From: Stentor coeruleus | Taxonomy: Eukaryota; Ciliophora; Heterotrichea; Heterotrichida; Stentoridae | DNA length: 49,040 nucleotides | Direction of reading: 5' to 3' | NCBI GenBank assembly: GCA_001970955.1 | Contig: MPUH01000508.1 | Location: 1 to 49,040 of the forward strand | Part shown: piece after piece, positions 29,802 to 39,431 of the stretch | Layout: every line of letters starts with the position of its first letter | Position numbering within the stretch: position 1 is the stretch's first letter | Position numbers and translations under genes: made by a program | Notes under the pieces: model-generated | The model's input: the letters and a program-made list of their open reading frames with translations, nothing else | Databases searched by the model: none | What the model was told of the DNA's origin: nothing

Positions 29802-30809
29802 TTTTTAATAACTATAAGAATTAAGGGTAAAATTTATTGGGTTAAAGGTAAGGATTGAAATTTTTGTTGGGAAAATTGTTAAGCATTTTTTAGAGGGTTT
29901 TTTTTTAATAAGGATGATATTTTTTTGTAATTTTGATAGTATTATTTATGATGATAATAGAATTCGGATTGCGAGGTGTGTGAGTGTATGGAATGCTTTA
30001 GGATTTGGCTATGGTGGGATTTGTGGGTATTGGAAGTATGAATTGATAATGAAATTAGTGTATTGGAAAAATATTTTTAAGATGGATTTTAATTAGAATA
30101 AGTAAAACTTATAGATGACTATGTGTTTGAAAATATTTTTGCCTATTGTTTAGAATATTACAAATTCTATGCAAACGAAAATGAGAATTTTTTTGAAAAA
30201 ATGACCCTCGCCCTATAGAAGATAGTTCAAAATGTCTTAAAGCCTAAAAATACTATAAAATCGATATGGTCCCTTATATAAAATTTAGTAAATTTTTCAA
30301 TAAATAAAACAACATCCAAAAAAAAAAAAATCAACACTATTATCTACAAATTCATATTACCCAAGTTTAATATTTAATAATCCAAATCTCTAAAGCAACT
30401 ACAAATACCAACTAAATATTATTTAATTAAAATATTAATTCTTATTACATCTTTACAAATATATCTAATTCTTTATCTTATATAATCAAGAATTATAAAT
30501 TCCTAATCAATCAATATTATCAAAGCGTTATTATTATCTTTAAATATTTATTTAGTTTCTAAAGCAATTTTAATAATCAAACCCTAAAACCAACTTGTGA
30601 AAAAAAACATTTTTGCATTTTTTGAATGTTTTTATGCACAATAAATACAAGTTTTTAAGGTAATATAATATAAAAATGTAGTTTAGTCGTATAAAAGGTC
30701 AAGTTATTTAGCTTCAGAATAGCTAAATAGAAAGGAGTATGTGAAAAATTATGAATATTGATTGTATTTAACTTAAACGGGTGATTAAAATTATCTGTTA
30801 ATATTCGAA
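29802..30809. other. Divergent spacer
   Basis: No gene is seen. About 29800-30110 is G/T-rich and C-poor (upstream flank of the minus-strand CFAP161 gene); about 30290-30590 leans to A/C (upstream flank of the plus-strand phosphatase). A 60-codon frame at 29914-30096 lies wholly in the G/T-rich flank and has skewed composition (Trp, Tyr, Ile, Phe), so it is not called. Confidence 0.4.
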
Positions 30810-31550
30810 ATGGACCCTTCAGAATTCCGAACGCTCACAAAAGCTGAACTTCTCAAAATGATGCCAGAATTCCCTGAAATCACATCTAAGGCACCAAGTT
30901 TGATTTTTTCAGCAGCAGTTCTTCATGGTGTTTGTGAAGAAGATTCTCATACATATGATACTGATTCAGAACCAGAACTTAAGACTATCATTGAACCTCC
31001 AAATTACACGATTCTCCCAATGAAAACAAGAAAAACACCAAGAATAACTCTTGTTTTAGACCTTGATGAAACCCTTGTACACAGTGAAACGAAGCCATTA
31101 CCTCATTCTGATCACATTTTTAATATCAGTGTTAACAAAGTTGTATATACAGTATATGTAGCTTATCGTCCATGGCTTTTAGAATTTCTTGAATTTGTTT
31201 GTGATAAGTTTGAAGTTGTAATTTTCACAGCATCTATGAAATTATATGCTGAGAAAGTTCTCAAAGTTTTAGACCCAAATAATAAACTTAGGTACAAATT
31301 TTATAGAGATTCTTGTGTTGAAGTAAAAGGCCAATTTGTTAAGGACCTTAGGGTTTTTGGAAGAGATCTTAGAGAAGTTGTGATTGTTGATAACTCGGAT
31401 CTGGCTTTTTCATGTCAGCCTGAGAACGGAATTCTGATTTCTAGTTGGTTTAATGATCAAAATGATAGAGAACTGGAAAAACTGCATAGATTTCTTATGG
31501 AAGTAAGTACTTTTGAGGATGTTAGAGAGTTTTTGAGGTTATTTAATTAA
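30810..31550 (+). CDS. SCP/FCP1-type (HAD) protein phosphatase
   Basis: Single-exon gene of 246 aa. The catalytic signature LDLDETLVHSE places the nucleophile Asp84 and general acid Asp86. Further HAD motifs are YRPWLLEFLE, VVIFTASMKLYAEKVL (motif II Thr), KDLRVFGRDL and VIVDNSDLAF (motif III), then NGILISSWFNDQNDREL. This is the CTD small phosphatase / Dullard fold, which removes phosphate from Ser in the RNA polymerase II tail or from other targets such as lipins. The first 75 residues are a non-conserved lead. A second gene of the family lies 5 kb away at 36509. Confidence 0.9.
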   Translation: MDPSEFRTLTKAELLKMMPEFPEITSKAPSLIFSAAVLHGVCEEDSHTYDTDSEPELKTIIEPPNYTILPMKTRKTPRITLVLDLDETLVHSETKPLPHSDHIFNISVNKVVYTVYVAYRPWLLEFLEFVCDKFEVVIFTASMKLYAEKVLKVLDPNNKLRYKFYRDSCVEVKGQFVKDLRVFGRDLREVVIVDNSDLAFSCQPENGILISSWFNDQNDRELEKLHRFLMEVSTFEDVREFLRLFN

Positions 31551-31682
31551 CCACTCATAGTATTAGTATTAGTTAGGAATTATCGCTTGACTATTGTCCA
31601 GCCCTTGTTAAATTAACCACTCATATCCCACTAATGACTTTTATATTTCCTCACCAATTAAATCTACTTTTTACGTATAAAA

Positions 31683-32213
31683 ATGACAGAATCGCCTCAA
31701 AGAATCCTAAAACTTTCTGGACAAAACTGTCTTAAAGCAAATTTTCGATCAAAAAAGCACACTCGCGCTTCAGAACTTTTAAACAAATCCCAAGCCTTAA
31801 ACCTTTCTAACGAATTAACAGAAAGCTTAACCTTAGCAAAAATTCTTCCATTAATGCAAAATACTTCAACATCTCCAATCAAAATTACTAAAACTCGAAT
31901 TGTCCTTCTTAAAAATCCTCCTGAGCTTAAACTTCAAGTCCCAGAATCAAATAATACAGTCCCAACTTTTGAGAATGTTTTTTTAGGTAGACTGATCGAA
32001 AACCGACAACAACAAAGGACTTTACATTCTTTTGCTACTTTTGATAGACAGCATAAAAAGAATCTTATTACAGAAGGGCAAATCGGAAAAGGTTCTATTA
32101 ATTTTTCAAAACATATTCCTTTGAAAGCTTTAAAAAAGCACTCCCCGGCTATGAGGACTAAAGTTAGCTATTATAAATTTGAGTTTGGATCGCCATATTC
32201 ACAAGGCAGGTAG
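31683..32213 (+). CDS. Hypothetical basic protein, 176 aa
   Basis: Not recognised. Single-exon frame, Lys/Leu/Ser-rich, probably disordered (SPIKITKTRIVLLKN, LIENRQQQRTLHSFATF). No signal peptide, membrane segment or Cys cluster. Start at the first ATG, stop TAG. It resembles in style the small basic proteins at 23495, 38609 and 44407, but no clear homology was traced by eye. Confidence 0.55.
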   Translation: MTESPQRILKLSGQNCLKANFRSKKHTRASELLNKSQALNLSNELTESLTLAKILPLMQNTSTSPIKITKTRIVLLKNPPELKLQVPESNNTVPTFENVFLGRLIENRQQQRTLHSFATFDRQHKKNLITEGQIGKGSINFSKHIPLKALKKHSPAMRTKVSYYKFEFGSPYSQGR

Positions 32214-32514
32214 TTTTTTAATATGAAATTATATCGAAAAGCATATAAAAATATAAATAAGAGTATGTTTGTAATTACGAATCTATTAAAGTTGAATTTG
32301 CACAATGTTATTGCATGTTTTTATTATACAATCCAAGTGGGGTAGGATTAAAAAAATATGTTTTTCTTAGTCTTATTTTTTAACTCAAAAAAACTTTCTT
32401 TTCCTAATCATCAATATAAAAAAAATCTTAACCCATAAAATTTACAAGCATCCACCCAAAAAAAAACTCAACTTCTTTTATATTTCCACACTATTATTAA
32501 AAGGATTTATATAA

Positions 32515-33693
32515 CTAATACTTATGTCCGCGAAGTTTTCTATCATCTCTCTGGCGATTTTCAATTCTATGCTTCCACCTCTGGGCAATTTCAGCATTAC
32601 CTTTGCCTAGCCATACTAAATCTTCCCTATACCTCCAATCACTAGGTAACGGGTTAATTCCAAATTTATGGAAAACCGGCCTATGAACATTAGCATCCCA
32701 TTCTCTAACACCATTAAAACTCAAACCTTCTAACCACGACCCTTCAATATCACAAATTTTATTCCCATTCCTAACAATTTGTCCAGCAAAATCATCTCTT
32801 TTACCAACAGTTTTCTTAAACCATCCACCTTTTTTCTTAGGTCCAAAAACAATCGTCGCTTTTAAATTATTCTCAACATCTTCAAAAATCATTTCACTTT
32901 CCCAATTAACAGTTCGTGATCCAAAAATCATCCCACCTGCTCGGAATTGAGGAAAAGTATAAGTTATAACTTGTAAATCAGGGTAAATAACATTAGCTTT
33001 ACCTTTATATCCTCCAATAAGTGAGTTTTTTTTAAACTTACCAATAAGTTCTAAATGTCCTCTCATAATAAAATCATCATTAACAATCTCGAAATTTGTA
33101 ATCGGGGGATGATGGCATGTATGTTCACAATAAGCTTTTGTACCATCAGGCCAATGAGCCTGTAAAGTTTCTCCTAATAAAGGATTAAAAGGTTTTTCTT
33201 GACTTGGTGCTACATAAAGTCCAGCAATTGCCATAAGAATAACTCTTTTAAATCGATTTAAATGATCCATTTGGAAACTTTGGTTCATAAATACTGGCAT
33301 GAAACTCCATCTATCAAGCATTCTTTCTAATGTTGATCTTGGTTCAAAAAGCCTTATAGGTAAACTTAACCCAACTACTCCTTTACCTTTCATTAAACAT
33401 GCTGTAACTTGAGCTATAACATCCATGATTACACCACTTTGCTTTGATAATATTTGCTCATCTACACATTGAAGACCACCTTCTTGTAATATTGTATAAC
33501 CTGTTAATTGAGATGCTTTATCTGTAGGTCTTTCACGATTTAGATAGTCAATTGACAAATATGTTGGAGGAGGACATGAATCATCGTATTTAGAACCGAT
33601 TAATAAAGAGAATGGAGGGGATCCAATTGTTTTTGAATAAATTTGAGGGTCGTTACCGTCTCTGGGTCTTGTGCATGGGTCGTCGTTTTCCAT
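32515..33693 (-). CDS. Oxysterol-binding protein-related (ORP) lipid transfer protein
   Basis: Single-exon gene of 392 aa consisting almost entirely of the ORD lipid-binding domain. Hallmarks are SLPIRLFEPRSTLERM near the start, KPFNPLLGETLQAHW (the lid-following block), and the fingerprint EHTCHHPP, close to the family consensus EQVSHHPP with the essential His pair. ORPs move sterol or phosphatidylserine against PI4P at membrane contact sites. There is no PH domain, FFAT motif or ankyrin repeat, so it belongs with the short ORPs. Its upstream flank (33694-33990) is C-poor on the plus strand, as expected for a minus-strand gene. Confidence 0.92.
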   Translation of the reverse strand: MENDDPCTRPRDGNDPQIYSKTIGSPPFSLLIGSKYDDSCPPPTYLSIDYLNRERPTDKASQLTGYTILQEGGLQCVDEQILSKQSGVIMDVIAQVTACLMKGKGVVGLSLPIRLFEPRSTLERMLDRWSFMPVFMNQSFQMDHLNRFKRVILMAIAGLYVAPSQEKPFNPLLGETLQAHWPDGTKAYCEHTCHHPPITNFEIVNDDFIMRGHLELIGKFKKNSLIGGYKGKANVIYPDLQVITYTFPQFRAGGMIFGSRTVNWESEMIFEDVENNLKATIVFGPKKKGGWFKKTVGKRDDFAGQIVRNGNKICDIEGSWLEGLSFNGVREWDANVHRPVFHKFGINPLPSDWRYREDLVWLGKGNAEIAQRWKHRIENRQRDDRKLRGHKY

Positions 33694-34204
33694 TTATTAG
33701 GTTTAGTTGTAGAGAAAATGCTGGGTTTTCGGATTTTTTACTGATTTTTTTGTAAAGATTTTGCCTTGGATTTGATGGGTTTATTGAACATGATGAGTTT
33801 GAGGTGAGTTTAATTTGGGTTTTGGAAAAAATTGTTTTTTTTACTTTTGACTTTAAAGCTGATTATTTTTTGAGTGAGTTAAATTGTGATTTATTTTGTG
33901 TAGGATTTACTTATGTTTGCATTTTTTATGTTGTGATATCTAGTTTGTCAATGTATCTTTGTAATAAAGGTTATTCTTTTAAGTGCAATTTTATCGGTTT
34001 ATATTCACAAAGGATCATCACTTTAAAGTACTACTAAAAAGGTAAATATTTACTAACTTATTCTTATAATCATCCTAAACTTCTTTCATCTCTTCCAAAC
34101 ATCATATAACATTAACTTTTACCGCATTTGAATATTTGCCAAACCCTTCGTCTCATAAAAACTTGTTAATTCCATTACCTCTAACAAGCCTTACCTATAA
34201 TAAT
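33694..34204. other. Divergent spacer
   Basis: No gene is seen. The left part is C-poor (upstream flank of the ORP gene), the right part from about 34040 G-poor (upstream flank of the RNase Z gene). A 77-codon frame at 33804-34037 starts with GTG and is Phe/Cys/Val-rich as expected from G/T-rich DNA, so it is not called. Confidence 0.4.
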
Positions 34205-36193
34205 ATGAGATATTATTTGCAGGTACTAAGCACTCAAAGTTCATTATCATCTCCATCAATGTTCATGTTCTTTGATTCTTCAAGTTACCTGTTTAACTGT
34301 GGCGACTGTACACAAAGAATTGGCAATGAATACAGAATAAAATTTCATAAAGTAAAAAACATTTTCATCACAAACCTAAATGTTAATACAGTAAGTTCAT
34401 TACCAGCAATGATATTAACTTTACAAGAAAACAACCACAGTCTCAAAAGGACAATTCATGGTCCTCCAGGATTTATTCAATACATAAAAGGAATGATGCC
34501 ATTCGCATGGAGTTATGAGTTTAAATTTGTCGAATATGGGAATATAGATTATGAAAGTAATATGTTTTTATCAACAACTTCACGTTGTTTTACTGATGAT
34601 AACATGAAAGTTCATATCATACAACTAGATTCAAAATCAAAATCTAAACTTGAAAACTCTTCATTTGATATGAGACAAACCCATGGAAGTGTTTATATAA
34701 TGGAATGTAAGTCTTTTCCTAAGAAAGTTATGAAAGATGCAGTTAAAAAACTTGGGATTCAAGGGTCAATGATAAGCCAACTTGTTTCTGGGGAAAATAT
34801 TGAAATTAATGGGAAAATTGTGACACCTGATGATATATTAATGGATGGTCCACCTCAACCAGTTGTTGTAGTTTTTGACTTACCGGATACAAGTAGTTGT
34901 CAAAGTCTTGTAGCAAAAATAAAATCTTACCTTAAACCAAATTACAATTTAGCTTATTTCGCCCATTTTACTCAAAGAGATATTTTTATGTCTAAAGAAT
35001 ATATCGAAATGGTCAATGAATTCCCTAACACATCAAATATAGTCCTTAACGTTAATGCCAGTTTTTCTAATTCGCTCTTCAGAAGATCAGATGAACTTCA
35101 AAACAATCTTAATCAAATTCACAAAGAAATATTCCCAAAAACATTTTACCCACAAAATTCAGATATAAACTTCATCAATGATATCAACACAAATTTCCCA
35201 AAATGCATTTTCCCTAATTTTGCCACAAAATTCATTTTAGCTCCAGCAAGTTGTCAAGGAATAGACAGAACACATGAACCAATAATATATAATCCTTTAA
35301 AACAAAATGAAATTCCTATACCTTTATTAAAAAGTAAATCTATAGATTATAAAAGTATAGTTGATGTATCTAAACCATTTAGTGACCCACAAATAATATT
35401 TCTTGGAACAGCATCAATGAAACCAGGTAAATGTCGTAATGTTACTGGAATACATATTTCAAATTGGGGAGGAGGTTTATTATTAGATTGTGGTGAAGGG
35501 ACTTATTCACAATTAGTTCGTGTTTATGGGGAAAAAATATCTGAAGTACTTTTAGACTTAAAAGCAATATTAATAACTCATTTACATGCTGATCATCATG
35601 TTGGGATATTAAAAATATTATATGAAAGAGCAAAACTTACTTCTGAATTTATTACTATAGCCGCACCAGCTGGTCTTCATAATTATCTTAAAGCATGTAC
35701 ATCGCTTATGGCTCCAATTAAATATAGATTTTTTAACCCAAAACTTGTCTCAGTTCCTGGAATTACAATACAAGCTGTTTTAGTTGATCATAAAGTTGAA
35801 GCTTATGGATATGTATTAACTAATGATTCAGGATGGAAAATTGTATTTAGTGGTGATACTAGACCTTGTAGTAGTCTTATTGAAGCAGGAATTAATGCTA
35901 CTGTTTTAATACATGAAGCTACTTTTGATAGTAAAGATACAAAAGATGCGATTAAAAAATTTCATTCGACACTTGGGGAAGCTTTACAAGTTGCAGATGA
36001 TATGAAAGTTTGGAAGGTTGTGCTTACACATTTTTCGCAAAGATATTGTATGATTCCTGAAAGTAATAATGTTGATGCAATTTATGCTTTTGATCTTATG
36101 AAATTTAGGCTTTCACAGTGTACGGATTTGATTAGTTTGATGCCAGCGCTGATTCAAGAATGGAAAAATGTGGAGTTAGTTGAAAATAGTTAG
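34205..36193 (+). CDS. ELAC2: Long-form RNase Z (tRNA 3'-endonuclease, ELAC2 type)
   Basis: Single-exon gene of 662 aa from the ATG at 34205 (MRYYLQVLSTQSS), which coincides with the usual first strand of the family. The frame opens further upstream only from TTG. The N-terminal half is the catalytically inactive metallo-beta-lactamase-like half (YLFNCGDCTQR, NIFITNLNVNTVSSLPAMILTL). The C-terminal half is active: FLGTASMKPGKCRNVTGI, LLLDCGEGTYSQL, the zinc motif THLHADHH, FSGDTRPC, LIHEATFD, HSTLGEAL and VLTHFSQRY. The enzyme removes 3' trailers from precursor tRNAs in nucleus and mitochondria. No obvious mitochondrial presequence follows from this start. Confidence 0.93.
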   Translation: MRYYLQVLSTQSSLSSPSMFMFFDSSSYLFNCGDCTQRIGNEYRIKFHKVKNIFITNLNVNTVSSLPAMILTLQENNHSLKRTIHGPPGFIQYIKGMMPFAWSYEFKFVEYGNIDYESNMFLSTTSRCFTDDNMKVHIIQLDSKSKSKLENSSFDMRQTHGSVYIMECKSFPKKVMKDAVKKLGIQGSMISQLVSGENIEINGKIVTPDDILMDGPPQPVVVVFDLPDTSSCQSLVAKIKSYLKPNYNLAYFAHFTQRDIFMSKEYIEMVNEFPNTSNIVLNVNASFSNSLFRRSDELQNNLNQIHKEIFPKTFYPQNSDINFINDINTNFPKCIFPNFATKFILAPASCQGIDRTHEPIIYNPLKQNEIPIPLLKSKSIDYKSIVDVSKPFSDPQIIFLGTASMKPGKCRNVTGIHISNWGGGLLLDCGEGTYSQLVRVYGEKISEVLLDLKAILITHLHADHHVGILKILYERAKLTSEFITIAAPAGLHNYLKACTSLMAPIKYRFFNPKLVSVPGITIQAVLVDHKVEAYGYVLTNDSGWKIVFSGDTRPCSSLIEAGINATVLIHEATFDSKDTKDAIKKFHSTLGEALQVADDMKVWKVVLTHFSQRYCMIPESNNVDAIYAFDLMKFRLSQCTDLISLMPALIQEWKNVELVENS

Positions 36194-36508
36194 TTTATAT
36201 TAAGGATTAGATTAAAATATTTAGTTAGTGATGAGATTTGTGTTGGTTAATTATAAGATTTGTGTATAAAATACACTTTAGAATTGTTAATTTTTTAGGT
36301 AAAAATATTTATACTATTTCATATAATCAATATATTTTTACATTTAATACTATATACTTTTCTATAACATTTTAAATATCCACCACTTAACTCAAGTGTA
36401 AATTCTCTTATCTAAATTTCAAATTATCATCCTAACACCCTAAAATTTAAAATTGCTAAAAAGTTGAATTTTTAACAGAAAAAAATTCCCCAACAATATT
36501 TTATTCAA
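36194..36508. other. Intergenic spacer
   Basis: No gene. A short C-poor downstream flank (36195-36300) is followed by a G-poor upstream flank (36310-36480). Confidence 0.4.
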
Positions 36509-37711
36509 ATGTCAAGATCGCAAAAAAGACTCAAGCAATTCTCGAAAAACCAGAAACCCGGGTTCTTCTCAAAGCTTGGAATTGAAAATATACCAGAACA
36601 AACTGCTGACACAAAAAAGATACAAAGCCAATCCTCAAGTACAAAAATCATTTCATCAAGCATTACTCTTTCACAGCAAACAAATATAAAAATCCTTAAT
36701 GCTTTATGTCCTGAAAAACTAAATACTTTAGGCCAGCAATACAAATCTCCTCTATCTCCACAAAGTACTCAAATTTTAAACACATCAAGGCCAGTATCTT
36801 CAACTCCAAAACCTATAGTTCAATCAAATTCACTTCAATGTTCATTTGTTGTAAAACCTAATAATATGACAACAAGAAATCAAATTGAACATAGTCGTTC
36901 TTTAACTGCATCTCAATCTTTAGAATCAATTGTGTCAAATATCAAACAAAATCATCAAAGACTAAATAGAAGTAAAAATATCAAAGTTTCTGATAGTGAA
37001 AGGTCATATAAAGAGCATCTTTTTCAAACTTTCCAAGCTTTGAAACTTGTTAAAACCCTGCCTGAGGTTAACTTGTTAACTTTGCAACAGAAAAAAATTA
37101 AAATTCCAAGGAAAAAAGGATGGGAAAACAGGAAAACTATTGTTTTTGACTTGGATGAAACTTTAGTACACTGTGTTGATGATTGTATTGAAACTGCAGA
37201 TATTGTTATTGATATACATTTTCCTAGTGGAGAAATTGTTAAAGCTGGAGTTAATATCAGACCTTTTGCTAAAGAATGTTTACAAGAAGCATCAAAGTAT
37301 TTTGAAGTGATAATTTTTACAGCATCACATAAATATTATGCTGATGAAGTGTTAAATCATTTAGATCCTCAAAATGAGTATATAAATTATCGCTTATATA
37401 GAGAAAATTGTATTTTGGCTGAAGGAGTTCATATAAAAGATTTAAGGATTTTGAAAGATCGGAAATTGAAAAATACTGTTATTGTGGATAATTGTGCGTA
37501 TTCTTTTGCGTATCAATTGGAGAATGGGATCCCGATAATATCTTGGCATGATGACCCTTCGGATAGGGAGTTGTATAATCTTATGGACTATTTGAAGGTT
37601 TTGGCTGGAGCACATGATATTAGAGATGTTAATAGAGAAGTTTTTCATTTGAACACATTTTATGAAGATTATTTACAGGAGTATTTGAACAAAAATAAAA
37701 CTAGGTTTTAG
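36509..37711 (+). CDS. SCP/FCP1-type (HAD) protein phosphatase with long disordered N-terminus
   Basis: Single-exon gene of 400 aa. Residues 1-200 are Ser/Gln/Lys-rich and probably disordered. The phosphatase domain follows: VFDLDETLVHCVD (nucleophile Asp214, Asp216), NIRPFAKECLQEA, EVIIFTASHKYYADEVL, KDLRILKDR, VIVDNCAYSFAYQLENGIPI and SWHDDPSDREL. It differs from the gene at 30810 in the long N-terminal extension and insert, so the two are diverged paralogues rather than a recent duplication. It probably acts on phosphoserine in RNA polymerase II or another nuclear target; the disordered tail may direct it. Confidence 0.9.
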   Translation: MSRSQKRLKQFSKNQKPGFFSKLGIENIPEQTADTKKIQSQSSSTKIISSSITLSQQTNIKILNALCPEKLNTLGQQYKSPLSPQSTQILNTSRPVSSTPKPIVQSNSLQCSFVVKPNNMTTRNQIEHSRSLTASQSLESIVSNIKQNHQRLNRSKNIKVSDSERSYKEHLFQTFQALKLVKTLPEVNLLTLQQKKIKIPRKKGWENRKTIVFDLDETLVHCVDDCIETADIVIDIHFPSGEIVKAGVNIRPFAKECLQEASKYFEVIIFTASHKYYADEVLNHLDPQNEYINYRLYRENCILAEGVHIKDLRILKDRKLKNTVIVDNCAYSFAYQLENGIPIISWHDDPSDRELYNLMDYLKVLAGAHDIRDVNREVFHLNTFYEDYLQEYLNKNKTRF

Positions 37712-38608
37712 AATGAAGGTAGGTAGAATGTAAAAATAGCATAATTTTATTGGTTTTAAAGCTAATGGTATAAAATAAAGAAAACTAAGTAAGTTTTTAA
37801 GATGGAGATATATTATATAATTGAAAACTTTCTTAAATATAGTTGATATTAAATTTACAATTAAAATTTTCTCTTATAATATTTTTTTAAAGAAATAAAG
37901 ATATGATTATTAGACATCAACTCTATATGTGACTTCTAAAAAAATACAAAAAGTATGGGTAGAATCAAGTTGAGGATGAAAAAAGCTAAGATAAAAAAGT
38001 TCTTTTTGGGTCAGTGTCTCCAAAACAAGCTAAGGTTATAGAATTAAAGAAAAAAAAGAATTTTTATTTAGAAATAAAGTCAGTATTAGCTTATCAAAAA
38101 ATCATGAATGTGTGGGAAAAAAATAATTTGATATGTTTTATGAAAATACTTTAAAAGTTATATTAATGGAGGTTTAGTTAAGGATATAAAGCCTAATTTT
38201 GCAAGATTGGAAATTCTTTCAAACAGCTCATTTTCGTGTTTTATTAAAATTTGTGAGCTTAAAGATCATTTGGTTAGAATCATTAAGAATTAGTTACTGC
38301 ATATAACAGAATATTTCAATTAATTTTAAGTTATATGGACTTATCATAGAGGTTGTTTTAGTATTTGAAAATAGTTTTTATTTATGTTACTTGAATGGTA
38401 TTTTGAAAACTTTTGAATGCAAAAAATTGGTATCAAAATAGTTATTAAGATGATTTAGATAAATTATTAGTATAGCGAAAATGATTATTAGTTTAAAAAT
38501 TAATCATAAAAGTCATCTCTAATTTATATGCTTATCTCAAATTCCTATATATCTCTAAATCATTCCCCTTATAAACAATAAAAGTTCTTTATTTGACTTA
38601 TAAATCAA
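37712..38608. other. Spacer holding a probable gene remnant
   Basis: No intact gene. It contains the probable pseudogene at 37914-38293, described separately. About 38500-38605 is the upstream flank of the next gene. Nothing else is recognisable. Confidence 0.4.
37914..38293 (+). pseudogene. Probable decayed gene of unknown family
   Basis: Protein-like sequence runs along the plus strand in three successive frames, each broken by stops. Frame 1 (37914-37973) gives KKIQKVWVESS then TGA. A +1 shifted frame (37972-38154) gives EDEKS, a TAA, then KKVLFGSVSPKQAKVIELKK and YLEIKSVLAYQKIMNVW, ending TAA. A further shifted frame (about 38160-38293) gives LVKDIKPNFARLEILSN and FIKICELKDHLVRIIKN, ending TAG. 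The peptides have normal composition and follow one another without large gaps. No 15- or 16-nt GT...AG intron repairs the breaks. Frames of this size can arise by chance in AT-rich DNA, so this rests on composition and order. The family was not recognised. Confidence 0.4.
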
Positions 38609-39265
38609 ATGAAGAAATTAATCACCAAGAAACCCGAAGATTACGAAAATGGCATCGTAAATTAAACATAGACCGAAATAACAGTGCAAGATATCAAAAA
38701 CAATCTAGCTAAACCTAGCCTTCCTGATTTTTCAGAAAACCTTTACGATTTCTTAAAACTTTACGAAGACAGTAAAGGTAAAAAAGGCTTCATAACAATC
38801 TCAAAACAAAGCCTCATACGTAAAAAAACCTCAATTCCTAATACACGCTTAAAGCGTTCTAGTGATATCATAAAATCAGCTAATAAAATCAGTGACTTTT
38901 TATCACCTCAAAGCCATCTAACCCTAAAATTCCCTTGTAAAAAAGACTTAACACTATCCAAATTCAGCCAATCGCCTATGAGTTTTTACAAAGACAAGAA
39001 CGCATGGCAAATTCCTAACACTGAAAACTTCGAAACCAATAATTCACAGCTATCAAGTCCTCGGCGCCAAACCAAAAACAAAAGAAAACTTGTAAAAAAA
39101 GGTAAATCCATAAAATTATCATCAAATATTAGCCACATATCACCAAAAGTTAGAGAGATTTCTCCATATACAGAACCTCTTTTCCTTTCCCGCCGATTGC
39201 CTTCATTAGAAAAGCCTAAATATAAAGAAAAATTCATGTCTCCAAAAAAGCCTTTATTCTCCTAA
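38609..39265 (+). CDS. Hypothetical basic protein, 213 aa, two exons
   Basis: Not recognised. The long frame begins only at a GTG, but a 15-nt intron (GTAAATTAAACATAG, 38657-38671) joins it in phase to a 16-codon first exon starting at an ATG (38609). Exons are 38609-38656 and 38672-39265, giving 213 aa. The protein is Ser/Lys/Pro-rich and probably disordered, with SP-containing patches (LSPQSH, SQSPMSF, SSPRRQ, ISPKVREISPYTEP, MSPKKP), a pattern typical of proline-directed kinase targets. The upstream flank is G-poor. It may belong to the same loose class as the 42084-43546 and 46130-46825 proteins. Confidence 0.65.
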
Positions 39266-39272
39266 CTAAAGC

Positions 39273-39418
39273 TAGAACCACCTAACTGATATATAATTTT
39301 CTTACCATTTCCTGTAAANTAAAAATCTAAATTAAAATCTAATTATTCATATCATCATAACAATCAAATTTTTAGAACCACCTAACTGATATATAATTTT
39401 CTTACCATTTCCTGTAAA
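39273..39418. repeat. 46-base direct duplication flanking a single N
   Basis: Bases 39273-39318 recur at 39373-39418 (period 100). The first copy ends exactly at the N (39319). This is the same arrangement as at 24181 and 42907: an assembly overlap not merged. It lies between genes and disrupts no coding sequence. Confidence 0.85.
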
Positions 39419-39431
39419 GCATTTAGAATTA

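Noticed and set aside
29914-30096. 60-codon plus-strand open frame
   Set aside because: It lies wholly in the C-poor upstream flank of the minus-strand CFAP161 gene; Trp/Tyr/Ile/Phe bias follows from base composition.
33804-34037. 77-codon plus-strand open frame with hydrophobic stretches
   Set aside because: It starts with GTG, sits in the C-poor upstream flank of the ORP gene, and its Phe/Cys/Val content is explained by T/G-rich DNA.
34136-34204. N-terminal extension of RNase Z starting at TTG
   Set aside because: A TTG start is unlikely in this nuclear gene, and the family's first strand begins right after the ATG at 34205.
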